Below, in pieces: positions 36,124 to 48,480 of a stretch of DNA of 64,000 nt. The stretch is from Mallotus nudiflorus (lineage: Eukaryota > Streptophyta > Magnoliopsida > Malpighiales > Euphorbiaceae): positions 372,001-436,000 of the forward strand of contig CANTUR010000611.1 in NCBI GenBank assembly GCA_947683625.1. Reading direction: 5' to 3'. Positions within the stretch are counted from its first letter, which is position 1, and each line of letters starts with the position of its first letter. Under the pieces are notes generated by a model. It worked only from the letters and a program-made list of their open reading frames with translations. It did no database searches and was not told the origin of the DNA. Both the position numbers and the translations under genes were made by a program.

Positions 36124-37811
36124 GCACGTGATCGGCACTAGGGAATGGGTAGGCATAAGGCCCTCAAATCCCCTAATAAGCCTTAAAGAAAAGAAAAATA
36201 AAACCTTCAAATTTAAAACTTTATTTTATACAAGAACACATTATCAAACTGATTTTTCTAAAAATAAACATAATCGTGCGCAATGTAAAATATTCTCCAT
36301 CATCAAATGTCATAAATCAATTTTAAAACATTATACATAAGCGTGGTTCATTAAAATGCAATACATAAGTATACTTAAGTTATACAAACTCATAGTACTA
36401 ACACTACTGCAGTATTCTAGAATTTCTACTACAATTCAGCTCATAATGACCTACATAATATCGCATGTGATGAAGAAATTCGGTGTAAAGGCGATCTAAG
36501 GTTGAACTCCCAAGCTCCTAAAAAAATAGATTGAGGGGAATCAAACCTCACTGAGTAAGTTAATAAAAAGAGTTGTACGGTTTGAAAACCTTTTTGAAAA
36601 CCATATAGTTATAGGGAAAATAATTTATAACGTATATATATATATATAGCTTTTGAAAAATCTCGGTAGAATCCTAAACCCAAATTTCTAAATGGCCAAC
36701 TGGGCCCACTTAATCCATATAGACTGCTGATCCTCTAAAGCAAAGGCATCAACCGAGGCACCAAGTCACAGTTATCCACTTAATCTAAATACATGGCACT
36801 GGCGGTCCCCGAGAGCTAAGGCATCCACCGAGGCACCCATCCCAGTCCATTATTAACTTTTCAATTACTAGCAGTCCCCGAGAGCTAAGCCTTCCACCAA
36901 GGCACCTGTCCCAATTATATCCACAAATCATACATACATCAGATCCATCTCTCAATCTCTACCATGTGCACACGGTCCTGATGAAAACCCACCAGGTAAC
37001 TCATTCTACCAAATTTTCTCAAAATAAAGTTTAAATAAATAAAATGCATTTAAATCTTAGATAGCAATATTTAAATTAAATAAATCATATAATGAATACT
37101 AAAAATATGAGCGCACGCATTTTAAAATAAAACACATGCACATATCAATTTATCAACTTACAGGACGAGCGAGAGTGCTGATGACCTCGTGTTTGCCTCA
37201 TTCCAACAGCTCTCGCTTCGGTATTCTCTAGAAAAAAAATAACAGACCTATTTTAAAAACACGTCTATGGAATTAAAATAAAAAATTGACAGAAATAGCA
37301 AAATTCTAGACTGACTCGAGGAAGACCAGATAAGACTCGATGGATAGGAAAAAAACCCTAATTAATGCTAGAAATTTATGGAAGATGTCATATTTTACGA
37401 GAAAATATACCAAAATTTTGATAGAGTCTCCTTTATAAAACAGACATTTCTCTACCATAGGTAGAGGCATTCCTAAAAATTTGTACAGAAAACGCACTTC
37501 TAAAAATTTGCACACAGTCTACACTCAGGTCGGCTCTCTAACACAGTATTAGCCCGACCGAGTTCACAACTCAACAAAACATCACAACTTAATTCTAACT
37601 AATAAAATTCATGAAAATATTATTTTCATAAATAAACATTAAAATCATACTTAAAATATAACATAGCACTTAATTAAATTTAATTAGACATAAATATATA
37701 AAAACCCATAATTTCCAATAATATACATTATTCTTAAAATATGCATATATAATCCGTAATTAATATAGCTATCCACAAATACCCTAAATAAAACCATTAT
37801 ACCAAATATGT

Positions 37812-37815
<4 letters not shown>

Positions 37816-37876
<61 letters not shown>
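37816..37876. repeat. TA microsatellite
   Basis: About 60 bases of alternating T and A within the family B solo LTR. Confidence 0.95.
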
Positions 37877-39100
37877 CTAAAATATATATTTAACTATAAT
37901 TTTCATTAAATTACATATTTATCCATATAATAGAAAAATACACATAATACTCAAAAATAATACCTAATATATTATTTGAAATTAATTTTTGAAAATTAGT
38001 GTTATTTAGTAAAAAATAGTAAATAATTTGTAAAAATCCTTTTAAATTCCTTAATTACTATTAAAACCAACCACAATCCATTATTTAGTTATAATTAGCA
38101 CAAAATTATGTTTTTACCCCTATAATACATAAATTTACATAATATATTATTATTACTCAAAAATTCCCTAAAAATTATACAAATGCCTAAAAATTATTTT
38201 CTCAACATCAATTTTCAAAATTAATAAAAACATAAAATTAACTAATAATTTCTTCCAAAAATATAAATTTAACCTAATTATCCACATTTGACATAAACTT
38301 AAAATAATTATAAAAATAGTATAAAAATGACAAAAACCATAAATTAAGTTCTAAAATTAATAACATTTAATAATAATACACATTATCAAAGTTTCATAAT
38401 TTTTAACAATTAATTTTTGAAAATTAATAAAATATTAATAAATGTCCAAAATTCACAATTAACACAATAATTTTCTATAATCTTAAATAAAATCAATATA
38501 CTAAAAATAATTAACAATAATTACTCTAATTACTAATTAAACTCAAATAAAAATCAAATCAAATCAAATTCTGTAAAATCAAGAAAAATTCAAAATAATA
38601 TACTAAAATTGGATTTAAACAACTAACTTAGCATAATTAACAATTTAACATAGAATAGATGAAGTTTAGCACTTAAATCAACCCAAACAACCAAAGAACG
38701 ACCCTAAAACAACCCTGAACAACTCACTTTCTACCTTGATTTCCAACTCCAAAAATGGGTTGTAGCGACGAGGCTTGGCATCGATCGATACCTGAGGAGG
38801 CAAGGCAAGCTGAGGGAGCAATGACAGCGTCGATCTAGGTCCGATAGTGGCAATGAGAGCTCAAACTGAGAGAGAGGGAGAGCATGGCACTGAAAAAGGA
38901 AGAAAAGAGGGAAGAAGGAGAGGCTGGTGGCTGCTGCGGCGATGATGGCTACTCAGGGAGGTCAAGGCACGCTAGAGGGAGAGGGAATGAGGTGGTGATG
39001 GTGACGGACGGGGAGGAGGGGCAACGGGTGTATGTGTTTTGGGTGTGAGTTTTGTACACATTCATATATACACACACACACACACACAAATACACCTATA

Positions 39101-39102
<2 letters not shown>

Positions 39103-39173
<71 letters not shown>
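39103..39173. repeat. TA microsatellite with CA flank
   Basis: About 70 bases of alternating T and A, preceded by an ACACAC run at about 39070-39087, in the presumed U3 of the family B LTR. Confidence 0.95.
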
Positions 39174-39176
<3 letters not shown>

Positions 39177-39399
39177 CAAAAAAATAACACTTGCATAAAA
39201 TAAAAAAAAACCCTATATAATATATAGTATATATATTACATATTATAAGTTTGAAATGAGCAAGGGTAATATAGAATACTCACACTTATAAAATAGCTAG
39301 ATAATTAACAATTGTATAATATAATTTAAAATTATTTATTGATAATACAAATTCAAAAATTATTTTATTTAAATTAAAAATATAGGGTATTACAGATTA

Positions 39400-40468
39400 T
39401 CTTGTGTTCTCCTTCATATTTTTCTTGTCTTCCTCTAGTTTATTTTGATTATGCACTCTCCTTAGTTCCACCTTCCCCACCAACCTATTTTTCTCCTTCT
39501 AATATCTTATATAACTATTATTTTTTGAATGCTTGCAGAAATCACTAATGATTTAAATAGCACTTCTCTTATATGTCGGAATGATTGTATGTTTTTTTTT
39601 CTTGAAAATTAATAATTTCTGGTGATCTAAATCTGAAAAATGCATTTTTTTTCATAGGCTTTGCATGAGGTTTAGGTCCTGAAGAGGGGAAAAAAGGGGT
39701 TGTATGAATTATTGTGTTCTTATTTGATTGTCAATTATGCTGAGTAATTATAAAATATTTATATTTTCAGGGGAAGATGTCCAATGCCATGCGAATGACA
39801 ATTTTTTATGAATAGAGTGGAGACATGTCATGAATCACTATTTTATTAACCTCATGTTAAGCCAAGTGATGAGAGGAAACAAGATTGATTACAGTTTGGG
39901 AAACATGAGATTATATCCAATACATGAATTCTTAAAACAAAATAATTTCATTTTATTCTAGTTAATGAGAAAAATATAATGACCAACATCACAATTCAAG
40001 GTCTCAAGTCACAGAGGATTCCAAAACCCATTAGTACAAAGTGTGCTAATTAATTAGTGTGAAATGAATGCTAAATGTTTTTCTTGGTTGTTGTCTTGGT
40101 TTTGGTTCTCTTTTGATTTCTTGTTTGCTATCTTGGTTTTGGTTTTTGTTATTTCTACTTTAAGCTTTGTGAAACTTTAATTTCATGAGTTTGATAATGG
40201 GAAGAACAAGAGGAAGATGAAGGAGAACACAAGGGAGAAACATTTTTTGAATCCTAAAAGTGAAAATAAATAAATAAAAAATACAATACCATTTTTGGAG
40301 ACCAAAACATATTTTTTTGATCTACTTTTTAAAGTTTTTTTAATTTAATTCCGTGTGTGTAATTAATAGCATAGGTTAGCGTCAATAAGCCTCATCATCA
40401 CTAGCACTTATTATTTTAACCATAAATGGATTTGTAATAAATTGTAAAGTTCATATATTAGTCATAAC
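39400..40468. other. Host intergenic DNA
   Basis: Continues the host sequence interrupted by the Athila element and the solo LTR. No gene recognised; only short frames. Confidence 0.5.
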
Positions 40469-40628
40469 TTTTTTTTTTTGGTAAATTGGAGGTCATATAA
40501 CCTTAATATCGATAGACTACACAATAGGGGACAACCCTCCCCTTTTAAATTGATAATGGCAAGAATCAAACTCTACACCTTATGATGATCTAAAGAGGAG
40601 TTACCATTTAACTACTTCTCTCACTGGC
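40469..40628 (-). mobile_element. tRNA-derived SINE
   Basis: On the minus strand: gtgagagaagtagttaaatgg (A-box-like), ctcctctttag, then gtgtagagtttgattctt (B-box-like), an AAAAGGGGAGGGTTGTCCCC body, and an A run of about 11 (plus-strand T run at 40469-40479). Size about 160 bases with an A tail fits a plant SINE. A second, truncated copy precedes PR-1 at 18961. Target-site copies were not found by eye. Confidence 0.6.
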
Positions 40629-40836
40629 TCAATTTGCCACAATGTTCAAAATTGGACAAATTAACAAAAATTACTCAAGTTGATGATATAATTGTATAAA
40701 AATTCAAAATAATTCTATAATCTTGTTAGGGATAGAATTCAAATTCTGAACCTTCATACATTTTCATATAGAAAAGTAACTACTAAATCACTATTTTATC
40801 ATGTATTATAGTTATATAAGCAACCATTAAACCCCT
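40629..40836. other. Host DNA left of element 4
   Basis: No gene seen. It ends in ACCCCTT at the element 4 junction (see the duplication noted under element 4). Confidence 0.5.
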
Positions 40837-42919
40837 TGTAGACGACGGAGTTTAGCACGCCTCCAAAACTTTAGCAACCGTGTCACTGTTTAAACTTAGG
40901 GCTCTAGAGAACACACTAACCATTGTCACAAAGACATGGCGTGGAGATGAGGAGTCGCCACCCAGGATAATAACTGGGACATATCGAAAAGGTGGTACTT
41001 GATTCCCTAAAAGAAAGCTAGCATCACAACCAGGAGATTCTGGATATGGAATACCAACTTCCTTCAGTTTTGTGTTCATTTAGAATTACTTTATGAATTA
41101 CTATCTTATCCTCTATTTACATGCATTTTCATATAAACCCAAAACAATAAACTCAAAGGCAAACTAGTCATGAAATATACAAGTAAATAATGCATTCAAT
41201 AAATCACATAATCCCTAGGTTAGTCTAATCTATATGGATTTTAAATAAAGGAGTTAAGTCTACATGTTTTAAATTCTAAGTGAACCAAAAGACCTAATTC
41301 CTTTTAATTTTAATTAAATGAATCTAAGTCTACTAATTTTAATTCTAAAAATGGGCCTAATTCTTCATGTTATGAAGGTATTTAAATTAACGGACTTAAT
41401 TTTACATGTTTTAATTAAATAATGATCCTAAATCTACAAATTATGAAAAAGGGTTTAAATTAAGTGAACTAAGTCTAAATTAATTAAATTAAATTAAGTG
41501 AGCCTATGTCTAATTAACTAAATGGGCCTAAATGTATTTTTAACCTAAAATCTAATTAATTATGGACCTGAAAATATATTTTAATTAATTAAACCTAATT
41601 AATTATTAAATGATATGGGAAAAAAAATAAACAAATCAAAATCTAAAATGGGCTTAAGTCCCAAAATACACAAAAATAATAAATAAACTCAAAAATAAAT
41701 AAAAAAACAATTAAATAAGATCAAATAAATAACTAAATTAATCATTACTAAAACCCTAATTTTAATTAACATGCAAACTAAGTTAATCTACTTCCTCCAT
41801 TGATTTTAAATGATTACCAAATTGAAACTTAATTTTACTAACCAATTTAATAAAAAATCATGCAACCACGCACATAATTTTGTTACTATTCCCACTATTG
41901 GGACTATTACATTAATTCATAAAATAATTAATAAAAAAATAAAGAATAAAGAATAAAATAAAAATAAAGACAATAAAAATAAAAAAATAAAACTCTAGAA
42001 ACTAAGTCTCTACGGGGCTTTATCCATAGTCTTCTGTGGACTCTTAATGAAATTCATCTTCCTCATATGATCACCATGCGTTTTTCTCCATAATCACCAT
42101 AAAAAATAAAATAATAATTAATGAATAAATTATTATAAAATAAATAGAATAATAAATAAACAAATAAATAAAAGAAAAATAGAAGAATATGGTATGCTTA
42201 TGGATGATTAGGGTGCTCCTCAGATTTATAATTCACCATTCTTGATAAGTCTTCTAATCTTTTCTTCAAAAAAATTCGTCACGAGTCTTGAATTATTTGA
42301 TGAATCAAAAGTAATTTTTTGATTAAGAAAAATAAAATCACAATTTTCTTTCTCTCCTCTCCTTCTTTTCTATGCCCCTCCCTATATCTGTTCCTCCTCT
42401 CCTTAGCTCCCCTTTTATAGTAGAACTAGAAAGCCTAACCTTAATCCTAATATGATTCTCATTCCTAAAGTGTATTTAGGAATTTTAAACCAAATAGGAT
42501 TAAATTAATTAGGAAGTTTAAACCAATTTAGGATTGAATTAATTAGGAAATTTAAACCACCTAAAACACTAAATTGGAATAATTAGAAATAGGAAAACGG
42601 AAGAGTTCAATTCTGACCGGGATTGTACAATTTCAATCGGAATTGTGCAATCCCGATCAAAATTATTATAATTCCAATCGGAATTATGGAATTCTGACGT
42701 GCATTTTTTTAACATTTATTTACAAAAAGGCCTCCAAAAAATTTTAAATTTTGCATATTAGATCCTAAAAAGAACTTTGCAATTTAGTCCCTAAAAACAT
42801 TAAATTCTTCCTTTAAAAGCCCTTAAAATTTTTTTAAAGATTAAGCATCGAAGACATTTTCATCATTGGAGTCCTTTGCTGCATCCATAACATGTCATCC
42901 CCGAAATTAGGTGTCTACA
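40837..42919 (-). repeat. 3' LTR of element 4
   Basis: 2083 bases, TGTAGACG...GTGTCTACA on the plus strand. On the minus strand CTATAAAAGGGG at 42410-42420 is a TATA box. A palindromic ~20-bp array lies at 42606-42702 upstream of it. TGGCGACTCC (minus) at 40951-40960 repeats the primer site start. A 75-codon frame at 40852-41079 is kept in the other LTR but is not convincing as a gene. Confidence 0.92.
42606..42702 (-). repeat. 20-bp palindromic array in U3 (3' LTR of element 4)
   Basis: Units like ttccgatcggaattgtacaa, about 20 bases each and individually near-palindromic (TTCCGATCGGAA), four to five copies. The partner at 59664-59780 has one more unit. Confidence 0.85.
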
Positions 42920-42932
42920 GTTGCCTCTATTT
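42920..42932 (-). other. Polypurine tract of element 4
   Basis: The minus strand reads AAATAGAGGCAAC immediately before the 3' LTR start TGTAGACAC, the same position and ending (GGCAAC) as in element 1. Confidence 0.75.
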
Positions 42933-43039
42933 ATCACTATTTGCTTGACAAATTGTGGCAAAGTAGAATAACACCCAATTTCTAAATTAAAAGTTAGGAT
43001 ACTTACCTATACTCCGTGAGGCTTCTGCTGGTGAATTTG

Positions 43040-43995
43040 CTATACTCAGACGTACAACATTTTAAATGACATATCATACTTAGTCGTATGATATTGATTA
43101 TACTCGGCCATATAATCGATTAAAGATATATTGCACTCGGTCATACAATGCCGACTACACTCGATCATATAGTTTATTTTGATAAGAAACATCACACTCG
43201 GTCGTATGATGCTGATTATACTCGGTTGTATAATTGACTGAGGAATACATTGCACTTGGTCATACAATGCCGACTATACTCGGTCGTATAGTCTATTTTT
43301 GATAAGTAACATCACACTCAGTCGTATGATGTTGATTATACTTAATCGTATAATTGAATGAGGAATACATTGCACTCGGTCGTACAATGTTGACTACACT
43401 CGGTCGTATAGTCTATTTTTTTATAAGAAATATCACACTCGATCGTATGATGTTGATTATACTCGATCGTATAATCGATTGAGAATATATTGCACTCAAT
43501 CGTACAATGCCGACTACACTCGATCGTATAGTCTATTTTTTTTATAAGAAACATCACACTCAGTCGGATGATGTTGATTATACTCGGTCATATAATTACA
43601 ATGCCGACTACACTCGATCATGTAGTCTATTTTTTTTTTAAGAAACATCACACTCGGTCGTATGATGCTGATTATACTCAGTCGTATAATCGATTGAGAA
43701 ATACATTGCACTCGGTTGTACAATGCCAATTACACTCGGTCGTATAGTCTGTTTTTTTATAAGAAACATCACACTCGGTCGTATGATACTGATTATACTC
43801 GGTCGTATAATCGATTGAGGAATACAATGCACTCGGTCATACAATGTCGACTACACTCGGCTGTATAGTCTATTTTTTTATAAGAAACATGACACTCAGT
43901 CGTATGATGCTGAATATACTTGGTCGTATAATAGATTGAGGATACATTACACTCGATCATACAATGTCGACTACACTTGATCATATAGTTTGAAT
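43040..43995 (-). repeat. 120-bp tandem array in the 3' untranslated region of element 4
   Basis: The phrase aagaaacatcacactcgg recurs near 43191, 43311, 43432, 43553, 43647, 43768 and 43889, mostly 120-121 bases apart (one unit shortened to 94). Each unit holds four ACTCGGTCGTAYRAT words about 30 bases apart. The near-multiple-of-three period produces long minus-strand frames (43046-43984) rich in repeated Tyr/Cys/Ile phrases, which are not genes. Confidence 0.95.
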
Positions 43996-45398
43996 TGTCT
44001 TATATGATTATGTTGCAATCCATAATTGCTCACAAATTTGTTTGTTTAAGTTGAATGCCTTGAATTTTTTTTATGCTGACTAATTAGCACTTTTGTTGAT
44101 TGACTTTAAATTTTGCTGTGTTGATTGGCATTGCAAGTTGAGTATACCCCCTTATGAATTAAAATTCCTACAGAATTGCTGAAGTTAGTTTTAACAAGAT
44201 GAATGTATAAAAGTATATTATTATTTTGAATATTTATAAAAAAGTTCATCACTTTGCACGAGATAACATGTACTTAACCAATCTCCTTAATTTTGATCCT
44301 CATGACTATCATTTATTTACCATTCGCAAAGGGCAGAGGCATCTTTAACCATTTTATGTTGAGAGCATATGTTTTACCAAATGAAGAGCTTACTTCCACA
44401 CCTAAATTTAGAAAGAATCTACTAGATAAAACTTATGGTATTTGAGCATAAATGGATGAGATTCTAAGTATCAAAATAGTCTTTGAATTATTTTTGTACT
44501 TTTCTTCCTTATTCGAGTATTCCTCACCTTTCTCATATTACTCAGTGTGGATACCGTTGGAAAGGTCCTTTGGATACTCATACTCATATAGAGCATTGGA
44601 GTAAATAGAGCAATTTCTGGTATGGTCCTCTTTTAGTATTCCCTGCCTTTCTTGTATTACTCAGCATGGATACCACCAGAGGTTTTATATTGATACTCTT
44701 ACTAATTTCTGAGCATTGGAGTAAATTATGCTTGCTCTTTTTTCTATTCTTCTCTTAGTATTCCCCCGCCTTTCTCTCATTACTCAGCGTGGATACCGTC
44801 AAGGGATTTTATACTCATACTCATTTCTAAGCATTAGAGTAGATCACATGCATATTTATCATTCACAAGATTGAAATGATACCCTAAAATTTATTCAATT
44901 TATACCACAAGTCCATAGATTTTGTCTTTGTATGTTCTTCCCCTCGTTTGGGTGCAAAGCAAGCATTAGATTTATTAGAGTTTAGAAATTCTCAGCATAG
45001 AACTATCAACAAGACATCTGAATTCTGTGAGACTAATAAAAAAAAAAGCCACTAAAATCAAAGGTCTTGAGATAAATTTTCGCACATGATCTTGTGAAGT
45101 GGGTGAATTTCCTTTCAATTTATGAATTTTCTTATTGAGGATTTATTTTATTTCAGAATCAAAGAGGATAGAGTTGTACTACTTCCATTTGGTATTTGCA
45201 CAGGGTGAGGTTTTGATGAGTGATTGGCATTTCCTGTCTTGCCCATTCTTATTGATGTATCAGTTCCTTTTCCCTTTTTCGCTCTTTTTTATTTTCCCTG
45301 CACAAAATACCATAAGTTAGTATGGCCTATTTGCTAGTAAAGAAAATTATCATAATGCAATGTTATTCTTTTGCATCCTTCCCTTTCATTGTGGTGAT
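43996..45398. other. Spacer between array and antisense ORF of element 4
   Basis: Contains three imperfect copies of a phrase with ttactcagcgtggataccg (about 44540-44810, period roughly 115-120), a second, weaker repeat. The short plus-strand frame at 45135-45320 has no recognised domain. Confidence 0.5.
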
Positions 45399-46980
45399 AA
45401 TGTCTTCAATCACAGGGTCATGATGCTCCAACATCGAAGTTGTGGCTTTATCCCATTGATGCTATGGCAGAGGGCTTTATTTCTCTTCTTAAGATTTCCT
45501 ACAAAAGAAGAGATTTAGGAGTTAGAGGTTTTTATTTCATAATCAAAGATGTTTTCAAAGTGCATTCATCTCAAGTTTTGAGTGCATTCTTGCCTTTCAT
45601 TTTGAATCTGAGGAGCTTGAGCATCCTATCTATCCTCTTGAAGTTTCCAGGATAATGCTTCTTGGTAGTGTCACTCTTTTTATTTTCATTCTTTCAGATG
45701 TTTCACATGTGGATACTCTGACTACTTTCATGTTCTTTTAACACTAATTTCAAACATTAGTAGCAGAGTATTTTCATGATCTTGTCTAGGCTTAAAGACT
45801 TTTATTATACAAAACAAGTGTTTCATAAAATATGTATGCAAGTGTATGCATGATATGTATGATGTGCATGATCCTAATGGGTCTCCTATTTGGAACAGAG
45901 CCACTCATCAATAGCTTGTCAGTTTGAGCATTAAATGATTCGTTGTTGGTACTTTCTAGGATGCCAAGGATTACCTATTTAAATTCAATAGGCAAAAGTT
46001 GTGTCCCCTAATAGAGGAGTTTGCTACTATTCTGGGATGTTCACTAAGTTCAACTGCAACCATTGCCTTCCCAGACCTTAAAATTGAGTTCCCCAACAAG
46101 TTAATAGCATTCTTTGATATGCCCCTAGATATTATCTACATGCACGCATGTAATGCTAAAACCATCAGTCTTCCTTTTCTGATTTCCTCTTATGAAACTA
46201 AAGATAAAACTAATGCTGCTTGGATTAGAACTGTCACCTTCTGCATATATGCTCAGTTTCTACTAGTATCTTCTTATGGAGATGCTGATGTAAGAATTAT
46301 CAGTATCTTGGAATAGGTAGAAACTGGAGCTAATCCCATGCTTGTCATACTTGCTGAAACTATCATTGGGTTAGATAATTTCAAAGTTCAAAACTGACTC
46401 TCAGGCAGTCTGCTTCTCCTTCAGGTATGTAACCTCCTTTTTTTTTAGCTTAGCCGCCCTTTCAAGTTTTCAGCTTAGCTCCTTTTTTATTTTTATTTTT
46501 TAGATTTGGTTATAGGAGAAATTGAGTTTGCTTGATGCTCCTCCTAATGCTTTGATTTATCAACCTCATCATCTACAATCTCGTCCAATGGGTTGATTGG
46601 ATGAAAGGCATCGCTGATACTGAGATTACTTAGATCCGTCCTTGGTGGAGATTAAAGTTTATGGCCATCAACTTGTATGAAAACTATGTCCTTATTCTTA
46701 GATTATACTCTTCGACCTTTCTTTCTCCATTACACCTCTACTGTCAGTATGGTCGCCCTCAATTCATTGTTGCTATTGTAACTGACTTCGAAGGTTTCCT
46801 CCTAAGGCAAGACTTCTTGGACAAGGTGAAGAACTTATGGCCTCATAGAGCTTTAGAACGCACTTTGTGCCTGGATGCTGACATGACTATTGATGACAAC
46901 TACAAGACTTGTGTCACTATGCAATCTACAGAATCACCAAAACTATTCAAGTACAAAAGACTCAATATTATTATATGAGT
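45399..46980 (+). pseudogene. Antisense ORF of element 4 (DUF7745-like plant transposon protein)
   Basis: Coded opposite to the element. 45440-45655 reads LYPIDAMAEGFISLL...FKVHSSQVLSAF. 45999-46316 reads CPLIEEFATILGC (family 'PTIEEY..LL'), then WIRTVTFCIYAQFLLVSSYGDADV, then after a stop ANPMLVILAETIIGLDNF (family 'NPVPAILAETFRSLN'). 46661-46978 reads WWRLKFMAINLYENYVLI, then LYCQYGRPQFI (family 'ARQYG..QF'). A GT...AG intron is plausible near 46424-46503. The domain name is from memory; role unknown. Stops and frame changes between parts indicate decay. Confidence 0.65.
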
Positions 46981-47337
46981 CAAGAAAGAAACAAAAACAT
47001 AACTAGTGGTCTCATAAGTCTGGCTTATTATGTTTTATTTTTCTTCAAGTTTTGTGTCCTATAATAAAGATAGAATATGCAATATTCAACAAAAATGTCT
47101 TTTCAATTTATTTCATTATCCAAGGCAAAAATGAGTACATTTATTACATCACATGACACAACTTCTGTATCAGCTAGTCTTTTAGATTTTCTAACTGAAC
47201 ATTTTTCCTCTCATTTTCATTTCCCTATCTTCTGCCTGATCAGTCCTTTACGAGTTTTCTGAACAGCGGGAATATCCTACCTTTTGCCTAACCAGCCTTT
47301 TCAAGTTTTTTGGTTCGTGGACTCTTTTTTTTTTTTT
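46981..47337. other. Spacer between antisense ORF and integrase of element 4
   Basis: Nothing recognised. A direct repeat of cagcgggaatatcctac/cctaaccagcctttt type and a T run near 47326-47339 are visible. Confidence 0.45.
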
Positions 47338-48480
47338 TCAAAGGTAGTATTTCTTAAGGCGATCCAAGTTAATTGGCTCAATGAACTCATTCCCTTCTAG
47401 ATCTGATATCTTTGCAGCTCCCTTGGGTAGAATTGTCTTAACTAAATACGACCCTTCCCAATTCGATCTGAATTTTTCTTTTAGGTCAAACACCATAGTC
47501 CTTGCGTGCTTTAATATCATATCTCCAACTTTTATCTCTCCCTGCTTAACTTTTTTATTGAATGCTCTTAATATTCTCCTCTGATAAATTTGAATGTGGA
47601 ATAAAGCATCCATCCTTTTCTCATCTAGTCATACAAAGTAATCAAACCTCTTTTGCATCCATTCACTCTAAGGGATCTTTGCTTCCATAATCACCCTCAA
47701 GGATTTAATTTCTATCTCTATGGGTAGAACTACTTCACAACCATATACTAATGAGAACGGAGTTTATCTCGTAGTTGTACGTGTTGTAGTTCTGTATTCC
47801 CATAAAGCAAAAGGAAGGTGTTCGAACCAGTCTTTATATGTCTTTACCATCTTAGAGAGAATCTTCTTTATATTCTTATTAGTCGCTTCTACTGCTCCAT
47901 TAGCTTGAGGTCAATAAGGTGAGGACTTATGATGCTCAATCTTATATCTTTGTAACAACTCAGCAATTTCTACCTAAAACTGAACTCCATTGTCTGTCAC
48001 AACATGATGTGGGACCCCAAACCTATAAATGAGGTTCTTCTCAACGAACTTTGCCATCTGTCTAGCTTTTAGGGTACTGACAGATTCTGCTTCTACCCAT
48101 CTTGAAAAGTAATCAATTACGGCCACTATATATTTATGCCCATTTGAAGCAGTTGGTTTTACTTCCCCTATTATATCTATTCCCTAGGCTGCAAAGGGCC
48201 ATGGAGATGTTAAACTATTTAAAACTGTGGAGGGAAGGTGATTGAGGTTCCCATGTATTTGACATTGATGTTATTCTCTTACTACTCGGATGCAGTCCTT
48301 TTCCATGCTCCCCCAATATTATCCCTACCAAGTAATCTTCTTTGCCAGAATTATCCCATTCATATGTGATCCATAGACTCCTGCATGAATTTCTCTCATC
48401 GCCTGCTTTGCTTCATCCTTCTTGAGACATATCAGCTATATTCCATTTGGCATCCTTCTGTATAATATCCCATCATGACT
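47338..48480 (-). pseudogene. Integrase of element 4
   Basis: 47338-47613 reads RRILRAFNKKVKQGEIKVGDMILKHA, then KFRSNWEGSYLVKTILPKGAAKISDLEGNEF..PINLDRLKKYY, the Tat/Ogre integrase tail. The core is in broken frames at 47640-48300 (plus-strand phrases such as tcaattacggccactatata correspond to a KY.VAVIDYF-like segment). Confidence 0.85.

Larger units (their letters stand above)
34315..39394 (-). mobile_element. Solo LTR, family B (copy 2), carrying a nested family A solo LTR
   Basis: Plus strand TGTCACGACCC at 34315 to GGTATTACA at 39394, flanked by GATTA (34310-34314 and 39395-39399). Without the insert at 34341-36123 it is about 3.3 kb, like the other copies. It is more diverged than copies 1 and 3. 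Long TA repeats lie at about 37816-37876 and 39103-39173. The leader region (about 38750-39050, minus strand) is GC-rich as in copy 1. Confidence 0.9.

Noticed and set aside
37816..39173. Long TA repeats as replication origin or centromere signal
   Set aside because: Plain dinucleotide microsatellites inside a solo LTR.
40852..41079. 75-codon frame present in both LTRs of element 4 (second copy 54638-54865)
   Set aside because: LTRs are copies of one sequence, so sharing is automatic; the solo LTR at 35880 has stops in the same frame.
43046..43984. Five overlapping minus-strand frames of 63-73 codons rich in Cys, Tyr and Ile phrases
   Set aside because: They are translations of the 120-bp tandem array, whose period is a multiple of three.
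42920..43995. CRISPR-like array
   Set aside because: Repeats are contiguous with internal sub-repeats and no unique spacers; this is plant retrotransposon DNA.
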